From Rhizobium sp. C1 (GTDB lineage: Bacteria > Pseudomonadota > Alphaproteobacteria > Rhizobiales > Rhizobiaceae): 64,000 bases of DNA. Below are positions 27,346 through 35,896 of the stretch, piece by piece (position 1 is the stretch's first letter; the number at the start of each line of letters is the position of its first letter). The stretch is taken from the NCBI RefSeq assembly GCF_021026335.1, contig NZ_JAJNCY010000008.1, positions 162,298 to 226,297 on the forward strand. Reading direction: 5' to 3'. A program made the position numbers and the translations under genes. The notes beneath the pieces are model-generated. The model searched no databases. It was not told the DNA's origin and saw nothing but the letters and a program-made list of their open reading frames with translations.

Positions 27346-28040
27346 GTCCACCCTGCCATTCCGCGTTCCTTCCGCTTCAAGGAGGGCTTCGGGGTTCATA
27401 ACTTCCGGTTTGTGAATGCGAAGGACGAATCCAACTTCGCCAATTTCCAGCAGGATGGCCACATGGCGATGCGCAACCCTGTTGGCAGGGTCAATTATCA
27501 GCCGAACTCGTTTGGCGAGGGGCCGCGGGAATCGCCGGAGCGGGGCTATCGGCATTTCCCGGCAGAAGAGCAGGGTGCGAAGGCTCGCCTGCGGCCCGAA
27601 AGCTTCGCCGACCATGACAGCCAAGCAAGGCAGTTCTACATCAGCCAGACGCCGCCCTGACATTTGAATTGAGCAAGGTGGAAACGGCCTCCATCCGTGA
27701 ACGCATGATCGCGCATCACATGGTCGACGGCGGGCCGTCCGTACTTTTCGACGCCGTCGCGCTGCTGACTTCGGCGGCGGCCATGGCAGATCTTGTCCAG
27801 GAGGCAACCGCCCGCGATTTTGTCGCCGACGCCTTCCAGCATTGCAAGTTCATCGGCTACGACGCATCGGCCATGCCGCTTCTCGAAAAGGCAGGCATGG
27901 CGGATGCTCTCGATTAGGGTGTGATTGCCTTGCCCGGTGAGGAGCGCCCGACCGGTTTCGTCTCGATGCTCGGGACCTTGCGGATTTGGGGACGGGAACC
28001 TTCGGTCAAAATCGGCCAGGCCTCATCAATGGGTAAGTGA
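27346..28040 (+). pseudogene. katE: Decayed large-subunit catalase (katE) with deletions, frameshift and stop
   Basis: Four blocks of a KatE-type (HPII, clade 2) catalase remain in order. Block 1 is [22 protein letters not shown]. Block 2 is [23 protein letters not shown] to [19 protein letters not shown]. After a frame change near 27655 comes block 3, [22 protein letters not shown]. Block 4 is the end of the C-terminal domain, GGPSVLFDAVALL to HCKFIGYDASAMPLLEKAGMADALD, then an in-frame TAG at 27915 where the family has Glu, then GVIALPG to LRIWGREPSVK and a final TGA at 28038. The N-terminal catalytic His region, the segment with the haem-ligand Tyr, and most of the C-terminal domain are gone. 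It cannot make an active catalase. Confidence 0.88.
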
Positions 28041-28140
28041 GCCTTTCCCGACGGTTTCACCGCCCTGCTGAAATCGCCGGACTGACGACCGGTGTATCCG
28101 CCAACCCTGAACAGAATTGGCGACGTCCCGCCCGGCAGCC

Positions 28141-29151
28141 TCAAACCGAGGAAATCTTGAGCATCCGTGCCAGCTCGCCGACAACACCACGGCGGAAGAG
28201 GAGCACGCTGACGATGAAGATCGCGCCGATGACCACCTGCACCCAGGAGCCGATATCCGCCAGGTAGTGCTGCAGCGTGATGATGACGACCGAGCCGACG
28301 ACCGGGCCGAAGATCGTGCCCATGCCGCCGATCAGCGTCATGAGGATGACTTCGCCCGACATCTGCCAATGCGCATCGGTGAGCGAGGCGAACTGGAAGA
28401 CGATGGCCTTGGTCGAGCCCGCCACGCCGGCCAGCGATGCGGAGAGCACGAAGGCGATCAGCTTGAAACGGTCGACATTGTAGCCGAGCGAGCGGGCGCG
28501 GGGCTCGTTCTCGCGGATCGCCTGCAGCACCTGCCCGAAGGGCGAGTGGATGGTGCGATAGATGATCAGGAAACCGGCCAGGAAGATCGCCGCGACGAAA
28601 TAATACATCGGCAGCGGGTCGTTCAGGTCGAAGAGACCGAACAGCGTGCCGCGCGGAATGCCCTGCAACCCGTTTTCGCCGCCGGTGAAGGGTAATTGCA
28701 GGGCGAGGAAGTAGACGATCTGGGCGAGCGCCAGCGTGATCATGGCGAAATAGATGCCCTGACGGCGGATGGCGAGCGAGCCGACGACATAGCCGAGAGC
28801 GGCCGCAAAGACGCCACCGGCGAGAATGCCGACAAGCGGCGGCAGGCCCCAGACCTTCACCACATGGCCGCAGATATAGGCAGCCCCGCCGAAGAAGGCC
28901 GCATGGCCGAAGGAGAGAAGGCCGGTGAAGCCGATCAGCAGGTTGAAGGCGCAGGCAAAGAGCGCGAAGCAGAGAAGCTGCATCACGAAGACGGGATAGA
29001 GCACGGCGGGTGCCAAGAGCACCGCCGCGATCAGCACTACCCAGAGCACGGCCTGTGCGGCGCGGCTGCGGGCGAGCTTTTCATGGGGCACGCTTTCGGC
29101 GAATTCGCCGGCTTCATCGAGGGTCTGATGGGACGTGGCAGGTTTCGTCAT
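28141..29151 (-). CDS. livM: Branched-chain amino acid-type ABC permease LivM
   Basis: A 336-residue permease. After a cytoplasmic N-terminus (about 30 residues) come the LivM landmarks ALFACAFNLLIGFTGLLSFGHAAFFGGAAYICGHV, LAIRRQGIYFAMITLALAQIVYFLALQ, FTGGENGLQGIPRGTLFG and AFVLSASLAGVAGSTKAIVFQFASLTDAHWQMSGEVILMTLIGGMGTIFGPVVGS. The frame is open far upstream through livH, but the ATG at 29151 lies 5 bp after the livH stop. It is the last gene of the livK-G-F-H-M cluster. It forms the membrane channel with LivH. Confidence 0.9.
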   Translation of the reverse strand: MTKPATSHQTLDEAGEFAESVPHEKLARSRAAQAVLWVVLIAAVLLAPAVLYPVFVMQLLCFALFACAFNLLIGFTGLLSFGHAAFFGGAAYICGHVVKVWGLPPLVGILAGGVFAAALGYVVGSLAIRRQGIYFAMITLALAQIVYFLALQLPFTGGENGLQGIPRGTLFGLFDLNDPLPMYYFVAAIFLAGFLIIYRTIHSPFGQVLQAIRENEPRARSLGYNVDRFKLIAFVLSASLAGVAGSTKAIVFQFASLTDAHWQMSGEVILMTLIGGMGTIFGPVVGSVVIITLQHYLADIGSWVQVVIGAIFIVSVLLFRRGVVGELARMLKISSV

Positions 29152-29156
29152 GTCGC

Positions 29157-30053
29157 TTATCCCTCGCGCCCGAACAGGCCTGACGGCCGCACCAGCAGCA
29201 CGATGACCATGAGGAAGAAAATCACCGTATTGGCGGCGGGGGCATAGAAGACCTTTGTTACGCCCTCGATGAGGCCGAGCGCGATGCCGGAGACGACCGC
29301 GCCCATGATCGAGCCCATGCCGCCGATGACGACAACCGCAAAGATGATGATGATGAGATCGGCACCCATCAGCGGGCTGACCGAATAGATCGGCGCGGCC
29401 AGCACGCCGGCGAGCCCGGCAAGCCCGGTGCCGAAGCCGAAGGTGAGCGTCACCATCAGCGGCACGTTGACGCCGAAGGCCTTCACCAGTTCCGGGTTTT
29501 CCGTGCCGGCGCGCAATAGCGCCCCGACCTTGGTCCGCTCGATCACATACCAGACGATCAGGCAGACGATGAGCGAGAAGACGATGGCGAAGAGGCGGAA
29601 CTTCGGAAACATCATGAAGCCGAGATTGACCACGCCCTTCAGCGCATCCGGCATTCCGGGATAGGGCGTGCCCGAGGCGCTGAAGATGTTGACGAACAGG
29701 CCCTGCAGGACAAGCGTAACGCCGAAGGTCAGAAGCAGCGAATAGATCGGGTCGAACTTGTAGAGCCAGCGCAGCAGAAAGCGCTCGATCAATATGCCGA
29801 AGCCGCCGACGATGATGGGCGTGAGGATCAGCGCCGGCCAGAAGCCGATGTGAAAGCCGCTCATCCCGAACCACAGGCCGACATAGGAATAGAGGATCAG
29901 CGCCACGAAGGCGCCGAGCATGTAGAGCGCGCCATGGGCGAAATTCACCACATTGAGAAGCCCGAAGATGACGGCAAGGCCGAGGCTCATCATGGCGTAG
30001 AAGACGCCGTTGTTGAGGCCCAGCATGCCCTGGGCGAGCAGAAGCTTCAGCAT
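29157..30053 (-). CDS. livH: Branched-chain amino acid-type ABC permease LivH
   Basis: A 298-residue permease with about eight hydrophobic segments. LivH landmarks are the N-terminal GLNNGVFYAMMSLGLAVIFGLLNVVNFAHGALYMLGAF, ERFLLRWLYKFDPIYSLLLTFGVTLVLQGLF, RAGTENPELVKAFGVNVPLMVTLTFGFGTGLAGLAGVLAAPI and VVIGGMGSIMGAVVSGIALGLIEG. It pairs with LivM. It lies 12 bp after livF. Confidence 0.9.
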   Translation of the reverse strand: MLKLLLAQGMLGLNNGVFYAMMSLGLAVIFGLLNVVNFAHGALYMLGAFVALILYSYVGLWFGMSGFHIGFWPALILTPIIVGGFGILIERFLLRWLYKFDPIYSLLLTFGVTLVLQGLFVNIFSASGTPYPGMPDALKGVVNLGFMMFPKFRLFAIVFSLIVCLIVWYVIERTKVGALLRAGTENPELVKAFGVNVPLMVTLTFGFGTGLAGLAGVLAAPIYSVSPLMGADLIIIIFAVVVIGGMGSIMGAVVSGIALGLIEGVTKVFYAPAANTVIFFLMVIVLLVRPSGLFGREG

Positions 30054-30065
30054 GTTTTCGCCTTT

Positions 30066-30776
30066 CTACACACTCAGGTAATGGTTGAGCCGGTCCATGC
30101 TGGCGGCGACCTCGCCGCCCTCGATGCGGTCGATCACCCGGCCGTGCTCGATGACGTAGTGACGATCGGCCAAGGGTGCTGCGAAGCGGAAATTCTGCTC
30201 GACCAGCACGATCGTATAGCCTTGCGCCTTCAGCCGCATGATCGCCTCGCCGAGCGCCTTGACGATGACCGGGGCGAGCCCCTCGGTGATCTCGTCGAGC
30301 AGCAGGAGCTTCGCGCCGGTGCGCAGGATGCGGGCAATGGCCAGCATCTGCTGTTCACCGCCGGAAAGCCGCGTGCCCATGCGCTTGCGCACCTCTTTCA
30401 GGTTCGGGAACATGCGGTAAATCTCGTCAAGGCTCATGCCGTCCTTCCCGACGCTGGGCGGCAGCATCAGGTTTTCCTCGACATTGAGGCTCGCGAAAAT
30501 GCCGCGCTCTTCCGGGCAATAGCCGATGCCGCCAAGCGGCGCGATGCGATGATCGGCAACGTCGATGAACTCGCGGCCGCGGATCGTCACCGAGCCGGTG
30601 CGGCGCGACACCATGCCCATGATGGCGCGCAGCGTCGTGGTGCGGCCGGCGCCATTGCGGCCGAGAAGGGTGATCAGCTCGCCCTCGGCAATTTCGATAT
30701 CGACGCCGTGGAGCACATGGGACTCGCCATACCACGCATTGAGCCCGCTGGTTTTCAGAAGCGGCGCGGCCATCAT
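30066..30776 (-). CDS. livF: ABC ATP-binding protein LivF (variant Walker A)
   Basis: A 236-residue ABC ATPase of the LivF group. It contains VLHGVDIEIAEGELITLLGRNGAGRTTTLRAIMG, RLSGGEQQMLAIARILRTGAKLLLLDEITEGLAPVIV (signature and Walker B) and the LivF-type C-terminus VIEHGRVIDRIEGGEV. The Walker A reads GRNGAGRTT: the nearly invariant Lys is Arg (codon CGC). Arg at this site occurs in some LivF proteins and may still allow transport with LivG as partner, but it deserves checking. It overlaps livG by 4 bp. Confidence 0.88.
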   Translation of the reverse strand: MMAAPLLKTSGLNAWYGESHVLHGVDIEIAEGELITLLGRNGAGRTTTLRAIMGMVSRRTGSVTIRGREFIDVADHRIAPLGGIGYCPEERGIFASLNVEENLMLPPSVGKDGMSLDEIYRMFPNLKEVRKRMGTRLSGGEQQMLAIARILRTGAKLLLLDEITEGLAPVIVKALGEAIMRLKAQGYTIVLVEQNFRFAAPLADRHYVIEHGRVIDRIEGGEVAASMDRLNHYLSV

Positions 30777-31534
30777 GCCACCTCCTCGGCCTTGATGCCC
30801 ATATAGGCTTCCATGACGGCGGGGTTCTTCGACACCTGTTCGTAGGTTCCTTCGGCGAGAACCTCGCCACGGCTCAGGACCGTGATGGAATCGGCGAGCT
30901 TGGAGACGACGCCGAGATTGTGCTCGACCATGATGATGGTACGGCCCACCGAAACCCGCTTGATGAGATCGGCAACCTGGCCGACATCTTCCGAGCCCAT
31001 GCCCTGCGTCGGCTCATCCAGCAGCATGAGTTCCGGTTCGAGCCCGAGCGTGGTGGCAATTTCGAGCGCCCGCTTGCGGCCATAGGGAAGCTCGACCGCC
31101 GGCACATGGGCGAAGCGCTTCAGCCCGACCTGATCGAGCCGCGCCAGCGCTTCGTCATCCAGCGTCGACAGGATCTTGCGCGAGCGCCAGAACTGATAGC
31201 TGACATCGAGCCGCTTCTGCAGCGCGATGCGGACATTTTCGAGCGCCGTCAGATGCGGGAACACTGCAGAGATCTGGAACGACCGGACGATGCCCAGATT
31301 GGCGATCTCCTCCGGTTTCAGATGCGTGATGTTGCGTCCGTTGAAGGTGATCGTGCCGGAGCTTGGCGTGATGAATTTGGTGAGAAGATTGAACATGGTC
31401 GTCTTGCCGGCGCCGTTCGGGCCGATCAGCGCATGGATGGAGCCGCGCGCAATCTTCAGATTGACGTTTCTGACCGCCATGAAGCCGCCGAAGCTGCGGC
31501 TGAGGTCAGTCGCTTCGAGGATGAAATCGCTCAT
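30773..31534 (-). CDS. livG: ABC ATP-binding protein LivG
   Basis: A 253-residue ABC ATPase of the LivG group: SFGGFMAVRNVNLKIARGSIHALIGPNGAGKTTMFNLLTKFITPSSG (intact Walker A), IVRSFQISAVFPHLTALENVRIALQ, ELPYGRKRALEIATTLGLEPELMLLDEPTQGMG (signature and Walker B) and IIMVEHNLGVVSKLADSITVL. It powers uptake together with LivF. The start at 31534 (MSDFILEA) is preferred over the open frame to 31573. It is preceded by the stem-loop after livK. Confidence 0.9.
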   Translation of the reverse strand: MSDFILEATDLSRSFGGFMAVRNVNLKIARGSIHALIGPNGAGKTTMFNLLTKFITPSSGTITFNGRNITHLKPEEIANLGIVRSFQISAVFPHLTALENVRIALQKRLDVSYQFWRSRKILSTLDDEALARLDQVGLKRFAHVPAVELPYGRKRALEIATTLGLEPELMLLDEPTQGMGSEDVGQVADLIKRVSVGRTIIMVEHNLGVVSKLADSITVLSRGEVLAEGTYEQVSKNPAVMEAYMGIKAEEVA

Positions 31535-31582
31535 GATGGTCCTTCGGCAAGACGTGGAGCAGGTCGTTGGCAAGGAATGGCA

Positions 31583-31610
31583 GGGTGGACGGCAAACAAG
31601 CCGCCCACCC
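31583..31610 (-). terminator. Stem-loop between livK and livG
   Basis: On the minus strand GGGTGGGCGGC pairs with GCCGTCCACCC (one G-U) around a TTGTTT loop, 12 bp after the livK stop codon. There is no T-run. This looks like a 3'-end-stabilising hairpin or attenuator between binding-protein and ATPase genes. Confidence 0.6.
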
Positions 31611-31622
31611 CGCAGAGAGCGC

Positions 31623-32837
31623 TTATTTCACCAGCGGGCAGCCGCCGTCCTTCAGCGAGGCATAGGCCTGGTTGCCGGGAATGGTCTCGACGACCTTCAC
31701 GACATCCCACGGGTCCTTCGTCGCATCCTGCACCTGCACGAGATACATGTCATGCTCGAGCAGGCCATCGGGACGGATCTGGCCGCCCTTGGCGAAGAAA
31801 TCGTCGATTTTCATCTTGCCAAGCTCGGCGCGCACGGCGTCCGGATCATCCGTGCCGGCCGCCTTGACGGCCTTGAGATAGGCCATGGTCAGCGAATAGT
31901 CGGCGGCGTGGATAAAGGTCGGGGCGGCACCGTTGGAATACTTCATGTACTTTTCCTTCCAGGCGCGCGAGGCATCGTCCTGGTTCCAGTACCAGCCGAC
32001 GGTGAAGTTCAGGCCCTTGGCGACATCGGTGCCGAGCGCCTTGACGTCGGCGATCGTGACCAGCATGCCAGCAAGCTGCTGGCCGGCCGAGGTGAGGCCG
32101 AATTCATGCGCCTGCTTGATCGAGTTCACCGTGTCCTGGCCGGCATTGGCAAGGCCGACGACCTTGGCGCCCGAAGACTGTGCCTGCAGGAGATAGGAGG
32201 AGAAGTCGGTCGAGGCGAGCGGCACGTCGGAACTGCCGAGCACCTTGCCGCCCATCTTCTCGACCACGGCGGTCGTGGCCTTCTGCAGCGCATGGCCGAA
32301 GGCATAATCGGCGGTGATAAAATACCAGCTGTCGCCGCCATTCTTCACCACGGCCGAGGCCGTGCCGGTGGAGAGCGCATTGGTGTCGTAGCCGTAGTGA
32401 ATGCCGTATTTCGTGCAGGCCTTGCCAGTGAGATCGGCACTCGCCGAGCCCGTGTTCATGGTGATGACCTTCTTTTCCGACGCCAGCTGTTGCACGGCAA
32501 GGCCGACGGCCGAGTTGGTCAGGTCGGTGATCATGTCGACATGATCCTGGTCGATCCACTGGCGCGCCGTGGCGGAGGCGACATCCGCCTTGTTCTGGTG
32601 GTCGGCGGAGATCACCTCGATCTTCTTGCCGAGAACCGTGCCGCCGAAATCCTCGACCGCCATCTTCACGGCTGCCACCGCGCCATCGCCGCTGAAGCCG
32701 GTGGAATAGACGCCCGACATGTCGCCGAGAACGCCGATCTTGACGACATCGTTGGAAATGCCGCCGGCAAGGGCTGTCGTTGCCGCAAGGGCGACCGCCG
32801 CTGCGCTGACCGTTCCGTACAGAAATGCTTTCATCAC
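31623..32837 (-). CDS. livK: Branched-chain amino acid-type periplasmic binding protein LivK
   Basis: A 404-residue class I binding protein. A signal peptide (MMKAFLYGTVSAAAVALAATTALAG) is followed by the Peripla_BP_6 fold: VVKIGVLGDMSGVYSTGFSGDGAVAAVKMAVEDFGGTVLGKKIEVISADHQNKADVASATARQWIDQDHVDMITDLTNSAVGLAVQQ and WYFITADYAFGHALQKATTAVVEKMGG. It supplies substrate to LivHMGF. The true ligand may be an amino acid, amide or aromatic acid; proteins of this subgroup are diverse. It is the first gene of the cluster. Confidence 0.88.
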   Translation of the reverse strand: MMKAFLYGTVSAAAVALAATTALAGGISNDVVKIGVLGDMSGVYSTGFSGDGAVAAVKMAVEDFGGTVLGKKIEVISADHQNKADVASATARQWIDQDHVDMITDLTNSAVGLAVQQLASEKKVITMNTGSASADLTGKACTKYGIHYGYDTNALSTGTASAVVKNGGDSWYFITADYAFGHALQKATTAVVEKMGGKVLGSSDVPLASTDFSSYLLQAQSSGAKVVGLANAGQDTVNSIKQAHEFGLTSAGQQLAGMLVTIADVKALGTDVAKGLNFTVGWYWNQDDASRAWKEKYMKYSNGAAPTFIHAADYSLTMAYLKAVKAAGTDDPDAVRAELGKMKIDDFFAKGGQIRPDGLLEHDMYLVQVQDATKDPWDVVKVVETIPGNQAYASLKDGGCPLVK

Positions 32838-32969
32838 TCTTCCTCCTTGAGTTGCGGGCTTAAGCGTGTCCCGCGCGATTGACAGATGGTCTGTCTTTAA
32901 AACGGACCCTTCACCGCTGCGCCTTTCCGGCTGTCTGCGGGCTTGACCCGGTCTCCTCCATGCACCCGC

Positions 32970-34685
32970 TCAGCGGGATCTCTGCGCCTGTGGCCAGTCG
33001 GCCTCCGGTTGTCTTTCCTTGCGCGCCTTCTCCTCCAGAATCAGGCTAGCGGCTTTCTCTGCAATCATCAATGTGGGCGAATTGGTGTTGCCACTGGTGA
33101 TGGCTGGCATGACGCCGGCATCCACCACGCGCAAACCGCGCACACCATAAACCCGGAGCCGGCTGTCGACCACGGCGAGCGGATCGTCCGCGCGCCCCAT
33201 CTTCGTCGTGCCGACGGGATGAAAGATCGTGCTGGCAATGTCGCCGGCGAGCTTCGCCAATTCCTCGTCGCTCTGGAACTCGACACCCGGTTTCCACTCG
33301 ACCGGCGCGTAGCGGGATAGCGCCGGCTGCGACACGATATGGCGGGCCTGACGGATGCTGTCGGCTGCGATGCGCCGATCTTCCGGCGTCGTCAGATAGT
33401 TTGGCGCAATCGCCGGTGCATCCTTGGGATTTACCGAGCGGATGCGCACCGTACCACGGCTGGTCGGGTTGAGATTGCAGACGCTGACGGTAAAGGCGGG
33501 CTCGCGATGCAGCGGCTGGCCGAAGGCCTCAAGGCTCAGCGGCTGGACGTGATATTCGAGATTGGCGTAGGGCTGGCTGTCGTCAGAGCGGGTGAACGCG
33601 CCGAGCTGCGAGGGCGACATGCTCATCGGGCCGCTGCGCTTCAGCGCATATTCCATGCCGATCGCCACCTTGCCGAAGAGACTGGCGGTCAGTGCGTTCA
33701 GCGTCTTTGCACCCGTCACCTTGAAGACGGTTCGGATTTGCAGGTGGTCCTGCAGATTGCCGCCGACGCCGGGAAGGTCGGCCACCGGCTCGATGCCGAG
33801 GCTCTTCAGGAAGGACGGATCGCCAAGCCCGCTCAGCTGCATGATCTGCGGTGAGCCAATAGCCCCCGCCGACAGGATGACTTCGGCGATCGCGCCCACC
33901 TCTACAGTTTCGCCGGCGCGATTGAGCCGCGCGCCCGAGCAGCGTAAACCGCCATCGTCGTCCGTCTCGAACAGCAGGCGTTCGACCTGCGCCTCGGTCC
34001 ACACCGTCAAGTTGGGTCGCGACAGGGCAGGGCGTAGAAAGGCCTTCGACGTGTTCCAGCGCCAGCCATTGCGCTGGTTGACGTCGAAATAGCCCACGCC
34101 CTCGTTGTCGCCGCTGTTGAAATCGTCAGTCTTGGGCACGCCGGCCTGAACGGCGGCATCGGCAAAGGCATCCAGCAGATCCCAGCGGAGTCGCTGCTTT
34201 TCCACCCGCCACTCGCCGCCATGGCCGTGGAGATCTGAAAAGCGGCTGTTGCCGCCGGTCGTCGGGTCCTGGCCGTCGTCGAGCCGGTAGTGATCCTCAT
34301 GTGCCTTGAAATGCGACAGTACATTTTCCCATCGCCAGCTGTCGTCTCCGGTGACGGCCGCCCAATGATCGTAATCGCGTGCCTGGCCGCGCATGTAGAT
34401 CATGCCGTTGATGGAGGAGCAGCCACCCAGCGTCTTGCCGCGCGGATAGATGAGGCTGCGGCCGTTGAGGCCGGCTTCGGATTCGGTCTTGTAAAGCCAG
34501 TCGGTGCGGGGATTGCCGATGCAATAGAGATAGCCGACGGGGATGTGGATCCAGTGGTAATCATCCTTGCGGCCTGCTTCGAGAAGCAGCACGCGGGCCT
34601 CAGGGTCACGGCTCAGCCGATTGGCGAGCAGGCAGCCCGCCGAACCTCCCCCGATAATAATGTAATCGAATGCTTTCGCAGCCAA
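32970..34685 (-). CDS. GMC-family FAD oxidoreductase (choline/alcohol dehydrogenase-like)
   Basis: A 571-residue GMC flavoenzyme. The N-terminal FAD site is FDYIIIGGGSAGCLLANRLSRDPEARVLLLEAG. GMC signature 1 is in GKTLGGCSSINGMIYMRGQARDYDHWA, and signature 2 is GAIGSPQIMQLSGLG. The catalytic C-terminus is STIFHPVGTTKMGRADDPLAVVDSRLRVYGVRGLRVVDAGVMPAITSGNTNSPTLMIAEKAA with the active-site His. It should oxidise an alcohol; choline is only one option and no betaine aldehyde dehydrogenase is adjacent. A TTG start at 34685, 7 bases after GGGAGG, is preferred. It is divergent from the LysR gene, which may control it. Confidence 0.88.
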   Translation of the reverse strand: MAAKAFDYIIIGGGSAGCLLANRLSRDPEARVLLLEAGRKDDYHWIHIPVGYLYCIGNPRTDWLYKTESEAGLNGRSLIYPRGKTLGGCSSINGMIYMRGQARDYDHWAAVTGDDSWRWENVLSHFKAHEDHYRLDDGQDPTTGGNSRFSDLHGHGGEWRVEKQRLRWDLLDAFADAAVQAGVPKTDDFNSGDNEGVGYFDVNQRNGWRWNTSKAFLRPALSRPNLTVWTEAQVERLLFETDDDGGLRCSGARLNRAGETVEVGAIAEVILSAGAIGSPQIMQLSGLGDPSFLKSLGIEPVADLPGVGGNLQDHLQIRTVFKVTGAKTLNALTASLFGKVAIGMEYALKRSGPMSMSPSQLGAFTRSDDSQPYANLEYHVQPLSLEAFGQPLHREPAFTVSVCNLNPTSRGTVRIRSVNPKDAPAIAPNYLTTPEDRRIAADSIRQARHIVSQPALSRYAPVEWKPGVEFQSDEELAKLAGDIASTIFHPVGTTKMGRADDPLAVVDSRLRVYGVRGLRVVDAGVMPAITSGNTNSPTLMIAEKAASLILEEKARKERQPEADWPQAQRSR

Positions 34686-34858
34686 TCCCAAGCCTCCCGA
34701 TGCCGATATCACCCGATCAGAACCTCGCGCGGCAGCGCAAGAGCCTGAAAAAGCTGAACCGGCATGTTAAGCGTCCTCCCGCTTGATACGCAGGCTAAAC
34801 GCGAAGTTGGCGAGAAATCCAATGACAAATTCGAGAGAGAATTATAAGCAGGATTAAT

Positions 34859-35791
34859 ATGGCTGACTTCGATCTGAAGACATTGCGGGCCTTTGTGGCG
34901 GTCGCGCGCGAGGGCAATGTGACCCGCGCGGCCGAGCAATTGCGTGTGACGCAGCCGGCGCTCAGCCTGCAGCTGAAACGTCTGGCGACAGAGACCGGCG
35001 TCGAGCTCTTCCGCCGCACCGCGCGGGGGCTGGAGCTGACCCATGACGGGGCGCTGCTGGCCGCCAAGGCGGAGCTCATCTTCGCCTCGCTGATGGATTT
35101 CGGACAGACAGCGCGCAGTCTGGTGACGCAAATCCGCGGCTCGCTGCGCATTGGCACGATCATCGATCCGGAATTCACCCGACTGGGGGCCTTCCTGAAG
35201 GCGTTGGTTGAAAGCGCGCCCAGCGTCGAGACGGAGCTGCGTCACGGTATCAGCGGGCAGGTGCCGGAGGGGCTGAAGCGCAACGAGCTGGATGTCGGCT
35301 TCTTTCTTGGCGATATCCGCGATTTCGATCCGCTGGCGGGGCAGGGGCTTGGTCCGGAAGAAAACCTGTTCCATGTGCTGGAACTGGCGCCCCTGACCTA
35401 TCGTGTCGTAGCACCGGCAGCGCTTGGCCCCTATGTGCGCGACAAGAGCTGGGCGGAACTGGCAGCTCTTCCCTGGATCGGCACGCCGCCGGCCTCGGTG
35501 CACAATCGGCTTCTGGGCCGCATTTTCGGTACGCTTGGCGTCCGGCAGAATGTCGTGGCGCTGATCGATCAGGAAATGTCCATGCTGGCCATGGTCCGCG
35601 CCGGTGTGGGCTTAAGCCTCTGTCGCGAATCCATTGCGCTGCACGAGCAGCAATCGAACGGCCTGATCATCGCCAATGCCGTGAAGGTTGAAACCGCGCT
35701 CAGTTTCATTGCCCTCAAGGCGCGTATGCACGATCCAGCCGTTTCCCATGTCTTCGCTGTTGCGCGGCGCACCTGGGAGCAGAAGAGCTGA
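34859..35791 (+). CDS. LysR-family transcriptional regulator
   Basis: A 310-residue LysR regulator. The winged helix-turn-helix covers residues 1-60 (DLKTLRAFVAVAREGNVTRAAEQLRVTQPALSLQLKRLATETGVELFRRTARGLELTHDGALLAAKAE), followed by a periplasmic-binding-like effector domain from about 90 (LRIGTIIDPEFTRLGAFLKALVESAP). It is divergent from the GMC oxidoreductase gene and therefore its probable regulator, by the usual LysR arrangement. The effector is unknown. The start has AGGA 6 bases upstream. Confidence 0.85.
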   Translation: MADFDLKTLRAFVAVAREGNVTRAAEQLRVTQPALSLQLKRLATETGVELFRRTARGLELTHDGALLAAKAELIFASLMDFGQTARSLVTQIRGSLRIGTIIDPEFTRLGAFLKALVESAPSVETELRHGISGQVPEGLKRNELDVGFFLGDIRDFDPLAGQGLGPEENLFHVLELAPLTYRVVAPAALGPYVRDKSWAELAALPWIGTPPASVHNRLLGRIFGTLGVRQNVVALIDQEMSMLAMVRAGVGLSLCRESIALHEQQSNGLIIANAVKVETALSFIALKARMHDPAVSHVFAVARRTWEQKS

Positions 35792-35865
35792 ATTCCCCAT
35801 GATGAAACCTGGCTTGGCCGCCGCTTCGGAGCCCTTCGAGACGATGCGAGATCAGGTGATGGAAG

Positions 35866-35886
35866 GGCGCCGGTTGAACCGGCGCC
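35866..35886. terminator. Perfect hairpin between convergent lysR and monooxygenase genes
   Basis: GGCGCCGGT-TGA-ACCGGCGCC is a 9-bp perfect stem with a 3-base loop lying between the converging stop codons. There is no long T-run, so it is a probable bidirectional terminator or transcription barrier. Confidence 0.65.
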
Positions 35887-35896
35887 TCTCGTCATT

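Noticed and set aside
28141..29874. 577-codon frame suggesting a LivH-LivM fusion
   Set aside because: The first 240 codons are an off-frame read of livH; the true livM start is the ATG at 29151 just after the livH stop.
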